Assembly: GCF_900142785.1 (NCBI RefSeq)
Contig: NZ_FRCD01000006.1
Location: 124,001 to 188,000, forward strand
Length of the DNA: 64,000 bases
Direction: 5' to 3'
DNA from: Chryseobacterium carnipullorum
GTDB lineage: Bacteria; Bacteroidota; Bacteroidia; Flavobacteriales; Weeksellaceae
Part shown: one piece after another, positions 1 through 9,026 of the stretch
Position numbering within the stretch: the stretch's first letter is position 1
Layout of the letters: each line of letters begins with the position of its first letter
Program-made: the position numbers and the translations under genes
Notes under the pieces: generated by a model
The model's database searches: none
Seen by the model: the letters and a program-made list of their open reading frames with translations, nothing else
Told to the model about the DNA's origin: nothing

Positions 1-1694
1 ACAATGACATTTCTTCAGAGGAGGAGGCACTACAGGGCGCAAGAGATATCATGGCGGAATGGATCAATGAAAATATGTACGTCCGTAAAAATCTTCGCCG
101 ACTGTTTCAGCGTAAAGCATTGATCACTTCTAAAGCGGTCAAGGCTAAAAAAGATGAAGAAAATGCACAAAAATTCTCGCAGTATTTTGAATGGGAAGAA
201 AGTTTGAGCAGAACTCCCTCTCACAGGCTTTTGGCCATGCTGAGAGCTGAATCGGAAGGTTTTGTGAAAGTAAATATTGGTATTGATAAAGATGAAGCCG
301 TTGATTTTATAGAGAAAGCCATCATTAAATCCAACAATGAAAGTTCGGAACAGATCGCGCTGGCGATCAAAGACAGCTACAAAAGACTTTTAGAACCCGC
401 CATTTCAAATGAGGCTTTACAGGAAGCCAAAGAAAAAGCGGATAAAAAAGCGATTGAAATATTTTCTGAAAACCTAAGTCAGTTGCTTCTTGCTCCGCCT
501 TTAGGAGAAAAAAGAATTTTAGCCATCGATCCAGGATACAAAAGCGGATGTAAAGTGGTCTGTATTGACGAAAAAGGCGATCTGCTCCACAATGAAACCC
601 TCTACCCTCACGCTCCTCAGAATGAAAGTGGAATGGCAATGAAAAAGATCCGCTCTATGGTGAATGCTTATAATATTGAGGCCATCTCCATAGGAAACGG
701 AACAGCAAGCCGTGAAACGGAATTTTTCATTAAAAAAATAGCTTTTGATAAACCATTGCAGGTTTTTGTAGTTTCGGAAGCTGGAGCATCGGTCTATTCT
801 GCAAGTAAAATCGCAAGAGACGAGTTTCCATCGTATGATGTGACGGTACGGGGTGCCGTTTCTATCGGAAGAAGACTGGCAGATCCGCTTGCAGAGTTGG
901 TAAAAATTGATGCCAAATCCATTGGTGTGGGACAGTATCAGCATGATGTAGATCAAACCCAGTTGAAAAACGAACTTGACTCAACGGTGATGAAGTGTGT
1001 GAACTCCGTAGGAATCAATTTAAATACAGCCAGTAAATCATTGTTGAGCTATGTTTCTGGAATCGGAGAAAAAATGGCGGAAAACATCGTTAACTACCGT
1101 ACTGAAAATGGTGCTTTTGAAGATAGAAAGCAGCTTAAGAAAGTGCCAAGACTGGGTGAAAAGGCTTATCAACAGGCCGCAGCGTTTGTAAGAATTACCA
1201 ATGCTAAAAATCCTCTGGACAATTCTGCCGTGCATCCGGAAGCTTATGGCATTGTAGAAAAAATGGCTAAAGATTTGGGCATTAAAACCAATGAACTGAT
1301 TGGCAGTAAGGAAAAAACAGCTTTAGTAAAGCCTGAAAATTATATTACAGAAGAGATCGGAATTTTAGGGATCAAGGATATTTTAAAAGAGCTTGAAAAA
1401 CCAGGCTTAGACCCCAGAAAAGCGGCCAAAGTATTTGAATTTGATCCTAATGTAAAAAGCATCCGGGATTTGAAACCAGGCATGATCCTTCCCGGAATTG
1501 TCAATAACATTACAGCATTCGGATGTTTTGTAGATATGGGAATCAAGGAAAGCGGGCTGGTTCACATTTCTCAACTGAAAGAAGGATTTGTCTCTGATGT
1601 GAATGAAGTGGTCAAACTTCATCAGCATGTGCGCGTAAAAGTAACGGAAGTAGATGAGGCAAGAAAAAGAGTGCAGCTAAGTATGATTTTATAA
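1..1694 (+). CDS. tex: Tex-family RNA-binding transcription accessory protein (3' part)
   Basis: The frame is already open at base 3 and reads without a stop into the first ATG at 51, so the 5' end of the gene lies outside the window. About 563 codons are visible of a family usually 700-780 aa long. Visible parts are a YqgF/RNase H-like core beginning at ILAIDPGYKSGC, a helix-hairpin-helix region around SYVSGIGEKMAENIV, and a C-terminal S1 RNA-binding domain with GIVNNITAFGCFVDMG and GLVHISQL. Tex proteins bind nucleic acid, associate with transcription complexes and influence gene expression and stress tolerance; the exact role here is inferred from the family. It ends cleanly 50 bp before a HAD gene on the same strand. 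Confidence 0.95.
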   Translation, partial: NDISSEEEALQGARDIMAEWINENMYVRKNLRRLFQRKALITSKAVKAKKDEENAQKFSQYFEWEESLSRTPSHRLLAMLRAESEGFVKVNIGIDKDEAVDFIEKAIIKSNNESSEQIALAIKDSYKRLLEPAISNEALQEAKEKADKKAIEIFSENLSQLLLAPPLGEKRILAIDPGYKSGCKVVCIDEKGDLLHNETLYPHAPQNESGMAMKKIRSMVNAYNIEAISIGNGTASRETEFFIKKIAFDKPLQVFVVSEAGASVYSASKIARDEFPSYDVTVRGAVSIGRRLADPLAELVKIDAKSIGVGQYQHDVDQTQLKNELDSTVMKCVNSVGINLNTASKSLLSYVSGIGEKMAENIVNYRTENGAFEDRKQLKKVPRLGEKAYQQAAAFVRITNAKNPLDNSAVHPEAYGIVEKMAKDLGIKTNELIGSKEKTALVKPENYITEEIGILGIKDILKELEKPGLDPRKAAKVFEFDPNVKSIRDLKPGMILPGIVNNITAFGCFVDMGIKESGLVHISQLKEGFVSDVNEVVKLHQHVRVKVTEVDEARKRVQLSMIL

Positions 1695-1735
1695 GTTCTG
1701 CTTTATAAAGATCTTCAATAATACCAACCAAGTAA

Positions 1736-2380
<645 letters not shown>

Positions 2381-2445
2381 ACCTCCATTTTTAAACTTAA
2401 GAAAAAGATTCAGGCCATGAAATAAACAGAATCATAAGAGAACCA

Positions 2446-3078
2446 ATGAGAATATCAGAACTTAAGAACAGAAGAATGATCCCCAGGCCAACCCGTCAGT
2501 TTGATGAATTCGGATACAGGATTTATAATTCTTTTGAATATGATTTTCCCAATGAGACTACTTATAAAGGCAATGAAAGAAAAAGGCTTTTTGCTAAGCT
2601 CATTGACGTCCTACCCTTCTTCCTTATCTTCTTCTTTCTGTTTGGAAAAATAGCGATCATCAGTTTTCTGTATTCCATTCCCTGTGCTATTATTTCGGGG
2701 ACTCTATGCGAATGGTATTGGGGAACGACTCTAGGAAAGAGTATATTTAAAATAAAAGTGATTGATGATTTTGGAAATGATCCGGGTCTCTGGTTATCTT
2801 TAAAAAGAAACTTTTTGTGCCTAGCGAATTTCTGGCCTATCTTTTCAGATTACATCCCGCTGGCAAATGATAATTGGGAAAAAGAATTTACTGAGATGCA
2901 TTTCAGTATGAATCTGAACAACAAAATCTGCAAAACCTACATTGTTAAAGAAAATAAAAGGCAGGAGATCAAAAATCTTCTTTACCCAAAAAAAAACAAA
3001 GGCTGTACAATAATAATCTGTACAGCCTTTTATATTGTAAAGGATGGTGACAAAAACAGTATTACGAGTGCGCCGTAA
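2446..3078 (+). CDS. RDD-family membrane protein
   Basis: This 210-aa frame has a soluble N-terminus, then RKRLFAKLIDVLPFFLIFFF, a second hydrophobic segment (about 72-90) and the GTTLGKSIFKIKVID motif. Together these are the Arg-Asp-Asp signature arrangement and transmembrane pattern of RDD-family proteins. The family has been linked to transport or stress roles, but function here is unknown. The last ~26 codons run through a hairpin terminator at 2998-3034 just after a run of nine A. With one A fewer the protein would stop inside the hairpin loop, so the C-terminus in this reading is suspect. Confidence 0.75.
   Translation: MRISELKNRRMIPRPTRQFDEFGYRIYNSFEYDFPNETTYKGNERKRLFAKLIDVLPFFLIFFFLFGKIAIISFLYSIPCAIISGTLCEWYWGTTLGKSIFKIKVIDDFGNDPGLWLSLKRNFLCLANFWPIFSDYIPLANDNWEKEFTEMHFSMNLNNKICKTYIVKENKRQEIKNLLYPKKNKGCTIIICTAFYIVKDGDKNSITSAP
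2998..3034 (+). terminator. Rho-independent terminator after the RDD gene
   Basis: The perfect 12-bp arms AAAGGCTGTACA and TGTACAGCCTTT flank a 9-base loop and are followed by a T-rich run. It lies inside the last part of the RDD reading frame, which argues that the natural stop is upstream of or within this hairpin. Confidence 0.8.
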
Positions 3079-3099
3079 TATCATTATTCAGTCCCAGTC

Positions 3100-3172
3100 C
3101 CAAAATTAATCTTAATCTTAGTCTGAAATCTTACGTCTGGTGTCTGACATCTAATATCTGACGTCTATCCCC
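3100..3172. repeat. Degenerate short repeat between convergent genes
   Basis: The interval between the RDD and M28 genes holds several imperfect copies of a TCTGACGTC-like unit (TCTGAAATCT, TCTGGTGTCT, TCTGACATCT, TCTGACGTCT). Similar low-complexity tracts are common between convergent genes in flavobacterial genomes, as I recall; no function is known to me. Confidence 0.5.
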
Positions 3173-3173
3173 T

Positions 3174-4745
3174 TTATTTATACTCCTTAGAATCTCTCTT
3201 CGGCTCCTTAGCTTCCGGCCATTTCACCGTTGCGCCTTTATCGTCCTGAGGCATCACTCTTCTTTCTCTGCTTGTAAATTCAGGATCTTCTGATGCCATA
3301 TAGGCCAATGCAGCGGTTAAAACCACATTATTTTTTACCTCATCAAAAACGATCTTATCGTAGGTGTCTTTTGTGGTGTGCCATGTATAACCGAAATATC
3401 CCCAGTTCAGGGAGCTCAGAGAAAATCCTGGTACCCCTGCTGCCACAAATGAAGCATGGTCAGAGCCACCACCACCCGGCATTCCAGGGAAATCTGTTTT
3501 AATCTGATCTCTAACTGTTTTAGGAACTCCGTTGAGCCATTTTCCAATATAGCGGTAAGAATCAACGAATCCCTGCCCGCTGATATTGATCACGCGCCCT
3601 GTTCCATTATCCTGATTGAACACGGCCTGTGTTCCTTTCATAATCTGAGGATTGTCTGCTACAAAGCCTCTTGAGCCATTCAGTCCCTGCTCTTCACTTC
3701 CCCAAAGTCCTACAACGATGGTTCTCTTGTTGTTTGGATAATATTTCTTCAGGATTCTCATTGCCTCAAGCATCGTAAGCGTACCCGTTCCGTTGTCTGT
3801 GGCTCCCTGTGCTCCGTCCCACGAATCAAGGTGGGCGGAAAGAATCACATATTCTTCAGGCTTTTCCTTTCCTTTAATGATTCCGATGGTATTAAAGTTT
3901 TTTGCATCGGGAAGAATCCTGGACTGTGCTTCAACTTTAATTTTAGGCTTAGCTCCATTTTCTGCCATTCTGTAAAGCATTCCATAATCCTCAACATCAA
4001 TGTCGATCATTGGGATTTTTGAGGTTTTGGCCCCAAAAATTCTGTTTGCGCCCATGATTCCCGTCCAGTTTGAAATAGCGATTGCGGCTGCTCCTGCTTT
4101 TTCCAATGCTTCAGGAAGCGTATTATTATCATAGCCGATATTTTTCACATAATCGCGGAAGTCCTTGGAAGCCTGTTCTTTTTCTGCTTTCAGTTTTTCG
4201 TACAGTTCCGGAGTGGCAAATTCTTTGATCTGCTCATCAGAACGTCCGATTTTCTGGTATTGCGCGATAAGCACTATTTTTCCTTTCGCAGAAGGAAGCC
4301 ATGCATCAAATTCTGCTTTAGAAGAAACTTTTGGAAGCACTACCACCTCAGCTTCTACTGCTTTTTTCGTCGCCGGACTCCAGGCAAGCTGTGTGGCAGC
4401 CAATGATTTTACACGCGGATACGTCATATCTACATGCGTAATGCCACGCTGCCATCCTTTCCATGTTCCGAACTGCTGAAGGTTGGATTCTATTCCCCAT
4501 GAACGGAGTTTAGCAGCAGACCATTCATTCGCAGCTAACATTTCCGGAGTTCCCACAAGACGAGGTCCGATACCATCCAGAAGCTCATACGCCATATTTT
4601 CAAGCTGAGAACTGTTGTTGATTTCATCTACAAAGCTTTTTACAATAGGGTCCAGTTTTTCTTTCGGATCTACCTTCACCTGCGCCCATGAGAACTGGGC
4701 AGCCAGCACAACTGCTGGAACAGCAAAAAATCTATTTATCTTCAT
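3174..4745 (-). CDS. Exported M28-family zinc peptidase (carboxypeptidase Q-like)
   Basis: A 523-aa secreted metallopeptidase. The N-terminal signal peptide ends near residue 21 (AQFSWAQ). A PA-like insert covers roughly 130-290 and the catalytic M28 core follows. Predicted zinc ligands are H305 (SAHLDSWD), D317 (GATDNG), E351/E352 (WGSEEQG), D379 (NQDNG) and H456 (TWHTTKD), so the di-zinc site looks complete. Family members remove amino acids from dipeptides or peptide ends in the periplasm or outside the cell; the precise substrate is not visible. No T9SS tail is present, so periplasmic or outer-membrane location is likely. It stands alone on the minus strand. Confidence 0.92.
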   Translation of the reverse strand: MKINRFFAVPAVVLAAQFSWAQVKVDPKEKLDPIVKSFVDEINNSSQLENMAYELLDGIGPRLVGTPEMLAANEWSAAKLRSWGIESNLQQFGTWKGWQRGITHVDMTYPRVKSLAATQLAWSPATKKAVEAEVVVLPKVSSKAEFDAWLPSAKGKIVLIAQYQKIGRSDEQIKEFATPELYEKLKAEKEQASKDFRDYVKNIGYDNNTLPEALEKAGAAAIAISNWTGIMGANRIFGAKTSKIPMIDIDVEDYGMLYRMAENGAKPKIKVEAQSRILPDAKNFNTIGIIKGKEKPEEYVILSAHLDSWDGAQGATDNGTGTLTMLEAMRILKKYYPNNKRTIVVGLWGSEEQGLNGSRGFVADNPQIMKGTQAVFNQDNGTGRVINISGQGFVDSYRYIGKWLNGVPKTVRDQIKTDFPGMPGGGGSDHASFVAAGVPGFSLSSLNWGYFGYTWHTTKDTYDKIVFDEVKNNVVLTAALAYMASEDPEFTSRERRVMPQDDKGATVKWPEAKEPKRDSKEYK

Positions 4746-4935
4746 AACATATATTGAATGCTTAAAGATAAAAGAATTTGTGGGATTGAAGAAGAGAACG
4801 GAGCGTTAAAAGGGAAAATCTGGTGATTTGATAATGGAATGTGGTGGCTCCATGAAAAAAACTACAGCAAAACTTAAACTACAGATTTCTGGAAAGGGGA
4901 AAATTTCAAAGGGTGATTACTGAAAAAAAGAATAT

Positions 4936-4962
4936 AAAAAAAGCCGGCTCAATGAGCCGGCT
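4936..4962 (-). terminator. Rho-independent terminator of the histone-like gene
   Basis: Arms of nine bases (AGCCGGCTC and GAGCCGGCT) with a 3-base loop. On the minus strand they are followed by a run of seven T. It begins 10 bp past the stop of the 58-aa gene. Confidence 0.9.
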
Positions 4963-4972
4963 GGGGAACGAA

Positions 4973-5149
4973 TTATTTTTTAGCTTCGTCAACTGAAACT
5001 TTTCTGAATTCTTTGAACAATTTGCTAAGTTCTAAAGCTGATTTACGAGCTCTTGTACCTGCAGCTTTGTTTCCTTTTTCTGCTTGTTGGTTAGCCTCAC
5101 TTGCAAACGCTTCGAATTCAGCGTTGATTTTTTCAATTAGTTCTTTCAT
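4973..5149 (-). CDS. Hc1-type histone H1-like protein
   Basis: A 58-aa basic protein, too short for many gene finders. It starts MKELIEKINAEFEAF and has the AEKGNKAAGTRARKSALELS core, followed by LSKLFKEFRKVSV. This matches the small Bacteroidota proteins annotated as histone H1/Hc1, thought to bind DNA as nucleoid proteins. Its own -7 box lies 21 bp upstream and a strong terminator directly downstream, so it is monocistronic and probably highly expressed. DNA binding is inferred from family only. Confidence 0.88.
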   Translation of the reverse strand: MKELIEKINAEFEAFASEANQQAEKGNKAAGTRARKSALELSKLFKEFRKVSVDEAKK

Positions 5150-5169
5150 TATTTTTAAAATTTAGGGTG

Positions 5170-5177
5170 CAAATATA
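5170..5177 (-). promoter_or_regulatory. -7 promoter box for the histone-like gene
   Basis: Read on the minus strand this is TATATTTG, an exact match to the Bacteroidota TAnnTTTG box, 21 bp before the start codon. No clear -33 TTTG is seen. Confidence 0.55.
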
Positions 5178-5300
5178 GGTTTTATGGTAATTCCAGCCTA
5201 GCTCCGGCTAAAAAATTTTAGACTAAAATGCTATTTTCTTCTTTTTTTCCTCCACCGTACCGTCATTTTTTATGTTTCTGTTAAAAATTCACATCTTTTA

Positions 5301-6173
5301 TTAGGTCCTGTCGCTCTGTACAAGGATTATATCATCTATTTGTCTTGTACATTTATTCTTATTCCAAAATTCTATGACGGTCATAGATCCCTCATGGCAA
5401 CGGCAGGCCTTTTGGGGGTCAGAAAATGAAGAAGATTTTAAAACCGAATGTCGCTTTTTATCCAAACGGTAAGATACATTAACACTGTATTGGCTTATCA
5501 CCTGTTTATAACTTTCATCATTTTCAAAATACTCATATTCTTCAAACAGAATATCGTTTTTATAAACTGAAGAAAGTACCCGATCGTAATTGTGTTCTGT
5601 GTATTCGTAGGTATATTCATCAAATTCATTTCCTCTCTGGTGGAAAGAATAAACCAGATCACCGTTTTTATCCCTGAAATAATATCGAACTTCATAGTCC
5701 GGATCATTTTCTTTGTCGCTTCTGTAGAAGGAAAGATACTTATTCCTAATATCCGGACTGAACGTATCGGGAGAGAAACTTTCTATCTTTTCCGTACCTC
5801 TGTATATCGTATTCAGTCCATCATTAATGAAGTACAGCTTTCTGTTATCTTCTTTTTTCTGTGCGTAATAAAAATTTCCTTCATAGCTTGTTTCAAACTG
5901 CACTTTCTCCCCACATTTAAAATCAATGGTATTGGCTTCAAAAAACCGGGGCAACCGGATTCTTTCCAGGTCTTCAAATCTTCCGTATAGGGCCACTGGT
6001 TTTTGTATGACCAACGCATCATCAGAATTGGGAAATTTAATCTCAGAAATCAATCTTTCATTATTGATACAGGTGGTTTTTAGTGATCTCAAAACACATT
6101 CTACCCCGTAAATATATCGCTGTCCGAAAATAAAAACCGGGAATAAAGCAGTTAACAGTATAATGATTTTCAT
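5301..6173 (-). CDS. Exported protein of unknown function
   Basis: A 290-aa protein with a clear N-terminal signal sequence (MKIIILLTALFPVFIFGQ). The rest is Tyr-, Asp- and Glu-rich with repeated short beta-like stretches (EVRYYFRDKNGD, EYTYEYTEHNYD), and there is a Cys pair ACRCHEG near residue 257. I do not recognise a family. It lies 41 bp after the second ABC permease on the same strand and may be the last gene of that operon, but no functional link is visible. Confidence 0.7.
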   Translation of the reverse strand: MKIIILLTALFPVFIFGQRYIYGVECVLRSLKTTCINNERLISEIKFPNSDDALVIQKPVALYGRFEDLERIRLPRFFEANTIDFKCGEKVQFETSYEGNFYYAQKKEDNRKLYFINDGLNTIYRGTEKIESFSPDTFSPDIRNKYLSFYRSDKENDPDYEVRYYFRDKNGDLVYSFHQRGNEFDEYTYEYTEHNYDRVLSSVYKNDILFEEYEYFENDESYKQVISQYSVNVSYRLDKKRHSVLKSSSFSDPQKACRCHEGSMTVIEFWNKNKCTRQIDDIILVQSDRT

Positions 6174-6214
6174 ACCTCCTAAAATACAAAAAAGTATGCT
6201 TCAAACGGACAATC

Positions 6215-7564
6215 TTACAAAGCCGCCTGCTTCCTGAAATTGATGCTTCCCATGAAATAAAACAGCAAACTGAACAGCAATAGAGGCCCCAGCATCGCCA
6301 ACCAGTTGACTTTACTCTTTTCATTGTAGTATTCCAGCTGAAATTGCTTCCAGTTGATACTTCCCGTAGGTTCGTTTGCGAAGATTTTAGGATAAAAAAG
6401 GAGTCGTTTACTTTCATGAAAATGTTCTGCCGCCTTTGTGAACCTCAACTGGTCTGCCAATCCGGAACCCGTAAGATCATTTAACTGAAGCTGTGCATGA
6501 AGTCCTGGAACAAAATAAGAAAGCGTCCTGCTCATTTCTTCCCGCTTCCAAAGCTTTGCTTTCAGCTGATCCGACTGAATTTTGGATTCATCGTCTCCCA
6601 TCTGCTGCATGGCATAATACCAAAGCCAGTTGAAACTTTCTTTCGGAAAACCATAGGATCTGAACTGTGGATAGTGTTTGTAAAATTTTTCTAAAGTCGG
6701 CTTTTGATCGGTATCCCATTTTTCATGATACGCTTCTCTCTGCTCAACCGCTGTATCCAACGCTTCCGGGAGCGGATATTGGCTTAAAATAAAATGATTG
6801 AGAACAGCCGGAAGGATAACGGTGAGTACAATCCAGAAACACAAAAGTCCTGCAGCGCCTGCTCTTGAGCTTTTATTCCAGGAAACAACCCAAAAGCTTA
6901 TCGCAAACCATACGATAATATAAAAGAATGAAACCAGAAAAAAACCGGCTAATGCTCTGTTGATACTTAAATTCAGGAGTGGAACAGCCAGAATAATCAG
7001 AAACAGCAAAACTCCTGCAATAACTGCAAAACGGATCACAAACTTTTTATACAAAATTCTGAAAGGTGATGGCGACTGTACAGAAAGAAGAATCCATGTA
7101 CTTTCTTCTTTTTCTTCTGACAACAGATTGTAACAGTAGGAAATAATCACCAGCGGAAAGAGAAAAATGATCACAAAACCGAGATCCAAGCTCCCCAGAA
7201 GCAGACTGACCGGATTTTGAAGATCGGTATCATACTTCTGTCCTTCCAGATTTCTTATCGTTAGGTTCTGTATAGAAGGATTTACATCTCTCTGACCTAT
7301 GGACAGGGCATTCAGATGATCTGTTTCGTTGACTAATCCAAATTTCAGATAGTATAACAAAAGACCAAGGTCTTTTTCTATATATCCTGTATATCGCTGA
7401 ATATGTTCTCTCTGATATACAGCTGTATGTTCAATAGTGGCTTTTTGCTTATTGATAAACTGTCTTCCCACAAAAATACTGACTAATCCTGATAACAGCA
7501 GGAACAGCATTCCCAAATAAGCAGACTGGGAACGAATGAAGTTCTTAAATAATAAAAGGTACAT
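6215..7564 (-). CDS. ABC-2-type permease (DUF3526-like), second subunit
   Basis: A 449-aa integral membrane protein. It has one TM helix at the N-terminus, a ~110-aa extracytoplasmic loop, then a block of five or six helices (about 127-270), a second large loop, and a C-terminal helix ending FRKQAAL. The motif LLSEEKEESTWILL after TM2 is the usual ABC-2 permease feature. This topology, with two big loops, fits DUF3526-type permeases, which pair with a CcmA/NosF-like ATPase. It follows the homologous permease with only 2 bp between them. The pair probably forms a heterodimeric exporter with the ATPase at 11521-12222; the substrate is unknown. Confidence 0.85.
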   Translation of the reverse strand: MYLLLFKNFIRSQSAYLGMLFLLLSGLVSIFVGRQFINKQKATIEHTAVYQREHIQRYTGYIEKDLGLLLYYLKFGLVNETDHLNALSIGQRDVNPSIQNLTIRNLEGQKYDTDLQNPVSLLLGSLDLGFVIIFLFPLVIISYCYNLLSEEKEESTWILLSVQSPSPFRILYKKFVIRFAVIAGVLLFLIILAVPLLNLSINRALAGFFLVSFFYIIVWFAISFWVVSWNKSSRAGAAGLLCFWIVLTVILPAVLNHFILSQYPLPEALDTAVEQREAYHEKWDTDQKPTLEKFYKHYPQFRSYGFPKESFNWLWYYAMQQMGDDESKIQSDQLKAKLWKREEMSRTLSYFVPGLHAQLQLNDLTGSGLADQLRFTKAAEHFHESKRLLFYPKIFANEPTGSINWKQFQLEYYNEKSKVNWLAMLGPLLLFSLLFYFMGSINFRKQAAL

Positions 7565-7566
7565 GA

Positions 7567-9015
7567 TTAATTTATTTTTAGTGTTTTAGACATTAAATGA
7601 ATAATAACAACGAGACCCAATGTCCAGAGAAGCAAAGAAAGTACAGAAGTGATTTCATTCTGAAACAACATCGTCTGACTTATAAATCTGTATCGAAAAT
7701 CAGGAAGCTCTTTCCAGTGATCTTTGCTGATGGTATAAGGTTTATCATTTGCCTGTTGCTTTTTATTACTTATATTTTCCATCTGCAGTTTGTTCATCAG
7801 CTGAGCCAATTGATATCTGTACTCTTCCACCTGCTCCTGGTAGCTGATATAGGAATTAAAATCTGATCCCGTAAGAGCTGCCGAAAGGTCTTTCATTGCC
7901 TGAAAAGGATTAACAAAGGCGAGCGAGCGGTTGATGCTGTTTTGTTCTTCGTAAATAACAAGCTGTTTTTGCCAGTGTTTATTATAGATTCCTGAACTTA
8001 TCTTTTCACCTTCGGCCATGATATAACCGCTGTAGTTAAAGGGCAGTTCTTCCACTGTTTTCACCTGATAAGCCTGTAGAAGAGAGTCTTTTATTCCTTT
8101 GTAATACACATCATTCGGATTGTGGCTGTCTCCTGTTTTTACCAGCTCGTTTTCCACTTTGGTGTCAAAATCTATTTTTGACGGAGCCGGATACAGATAG
8201 CCCCCGAAGGCCTGTGCCGTTCTCGGAATAATAACAATGAAAAGAAGCCATAAACCGATCAGTTTTATTAAAGAAGATTTTGAAGTTTGGCTTACTGCAG
8301 AAACAATCACGCACACACTGCATACAATAAAAAAGTAGATAAAATAAGCGGCAGCGATCCAAAAAAGACGTAAAAATTCATCAATAGTACTCTTAAAACC
8401 GGTCAGCGAAAACCACAGGATTGCAGAAAGGATCATGACAGGAATAAAAACCAGACTGACAAGACCAAGCAGTCCCAGTATTTTTCCGGCGAGCAACTCT
8501 TTCCATCGTACTCCCTGGCTGATCAGTACTTTCAGAGTATTGTTTTCCCGTTCTGCAGAGATGCAGCTGAATCCCAGGAAAAATATAAACAACGGAATAA
8601 GGGTTTGCAGAATCATTGCCATACTCACTTCTCCAAATCTTAGCATTCCGGATGAAAATCCCGCTTCTGAAAAATTAACGGTATTCTGTTTATGCGCTTC
8701 CAGAAATACGGAATTTCCCATGTACCGTTCCAAACCATAATCAAAAAAACTCAAAGGGTGTCTTGCCCTGAAGATCAGATAACCGTAATGAGCCATTCTG
8801 TGAGGATGTTTATCCGGTTTACTTTCCCATTGATGACGTACATCCACCTGATGTTTAACTCTGATATCTTCCTGCACTTTATAATCCTGTCCTCCGGTGT
8901 AAGCGGCAAAGGCAAACAGAATACTCAGGACAGACAGAAGAAAAATAACCGCCTTATTTTGTAATGACTGTTTCCAAAGCTGTATTGAAATCAGACGTAT
9001 TATATGTACTCTCAT
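7567..9015 (-). CDS. ABC-2-type permease (DUF3526-like), first subunit
   Basis: A 482-aa membrane protein with the same layout as the next gene: an N-terminal helix (KAVIFLLSVLSILFAFAAY), a periplasmic loop, a six-helix block containing SAERENNTLKVLISQGV (the ABC-2 cytoplasmic motif), a second loop of ~170 aa, and a C-terminal helix. It starts 11 bp after the stop of the TonB-dependent receptor, so receptor and exporter are almost certainly cotranscribed. The likely role is the membrane half of an ABC exporter or a system that remodels envelope components; no substrate can be assigned. Confidence 0.85.
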   Translation of the reverse strand: MRVHIIRLISIQLWKQSLQNKAVIFLLSVLSILFAFAAYTGGQDYKVQEDIRVKHQVDVRHQWESKPDKHPHRMAHYGYLIFRARHPLSFFDYGLERYMGNSVFLEAHKQNTVNFSEAGFSSGMLRFGEVSMAMILQTLIPLFIFFLGFSCISAERENNTLKVLISQGVRWKELLAGKILGLLGLVSLVFIPVMILSAILWFSLTGFKSTIDEFLRLFWIAAAYFIYFFIVCSVCVIVSAVSQTSKSSLIKLIGLWLLFIVIIPRTAQAFGGYLYPAPSKIDFDTKVENELVKTGDSHNPNDVYYKGIKDSLLQAYQVKTVEELPFNYSGYIMAEGEKISSGIYNKHWQKQLVIYEEQNSINRSLAFVNPFQAMKDLSAALTGSDFNSYISYQEQVEEYRYQLAQLMNKLQMENISNKKQQANDKPYTISKDHWKELPDFRYRFISQTMLFQNEITSVLSLLLWTLGLVVIIHLMSKTLKIN

Positions 9016-9026
9016 ATTTATTAGAT

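Noticed and set aside
3174..4745. T9SS sorting tail on the M28 peptidase
   Set aside because: The C-terminus is Lys/Glu/Asp-rich and lacks the YPNP-type start and the conserved strands seen in the sugar dehydrogenase.
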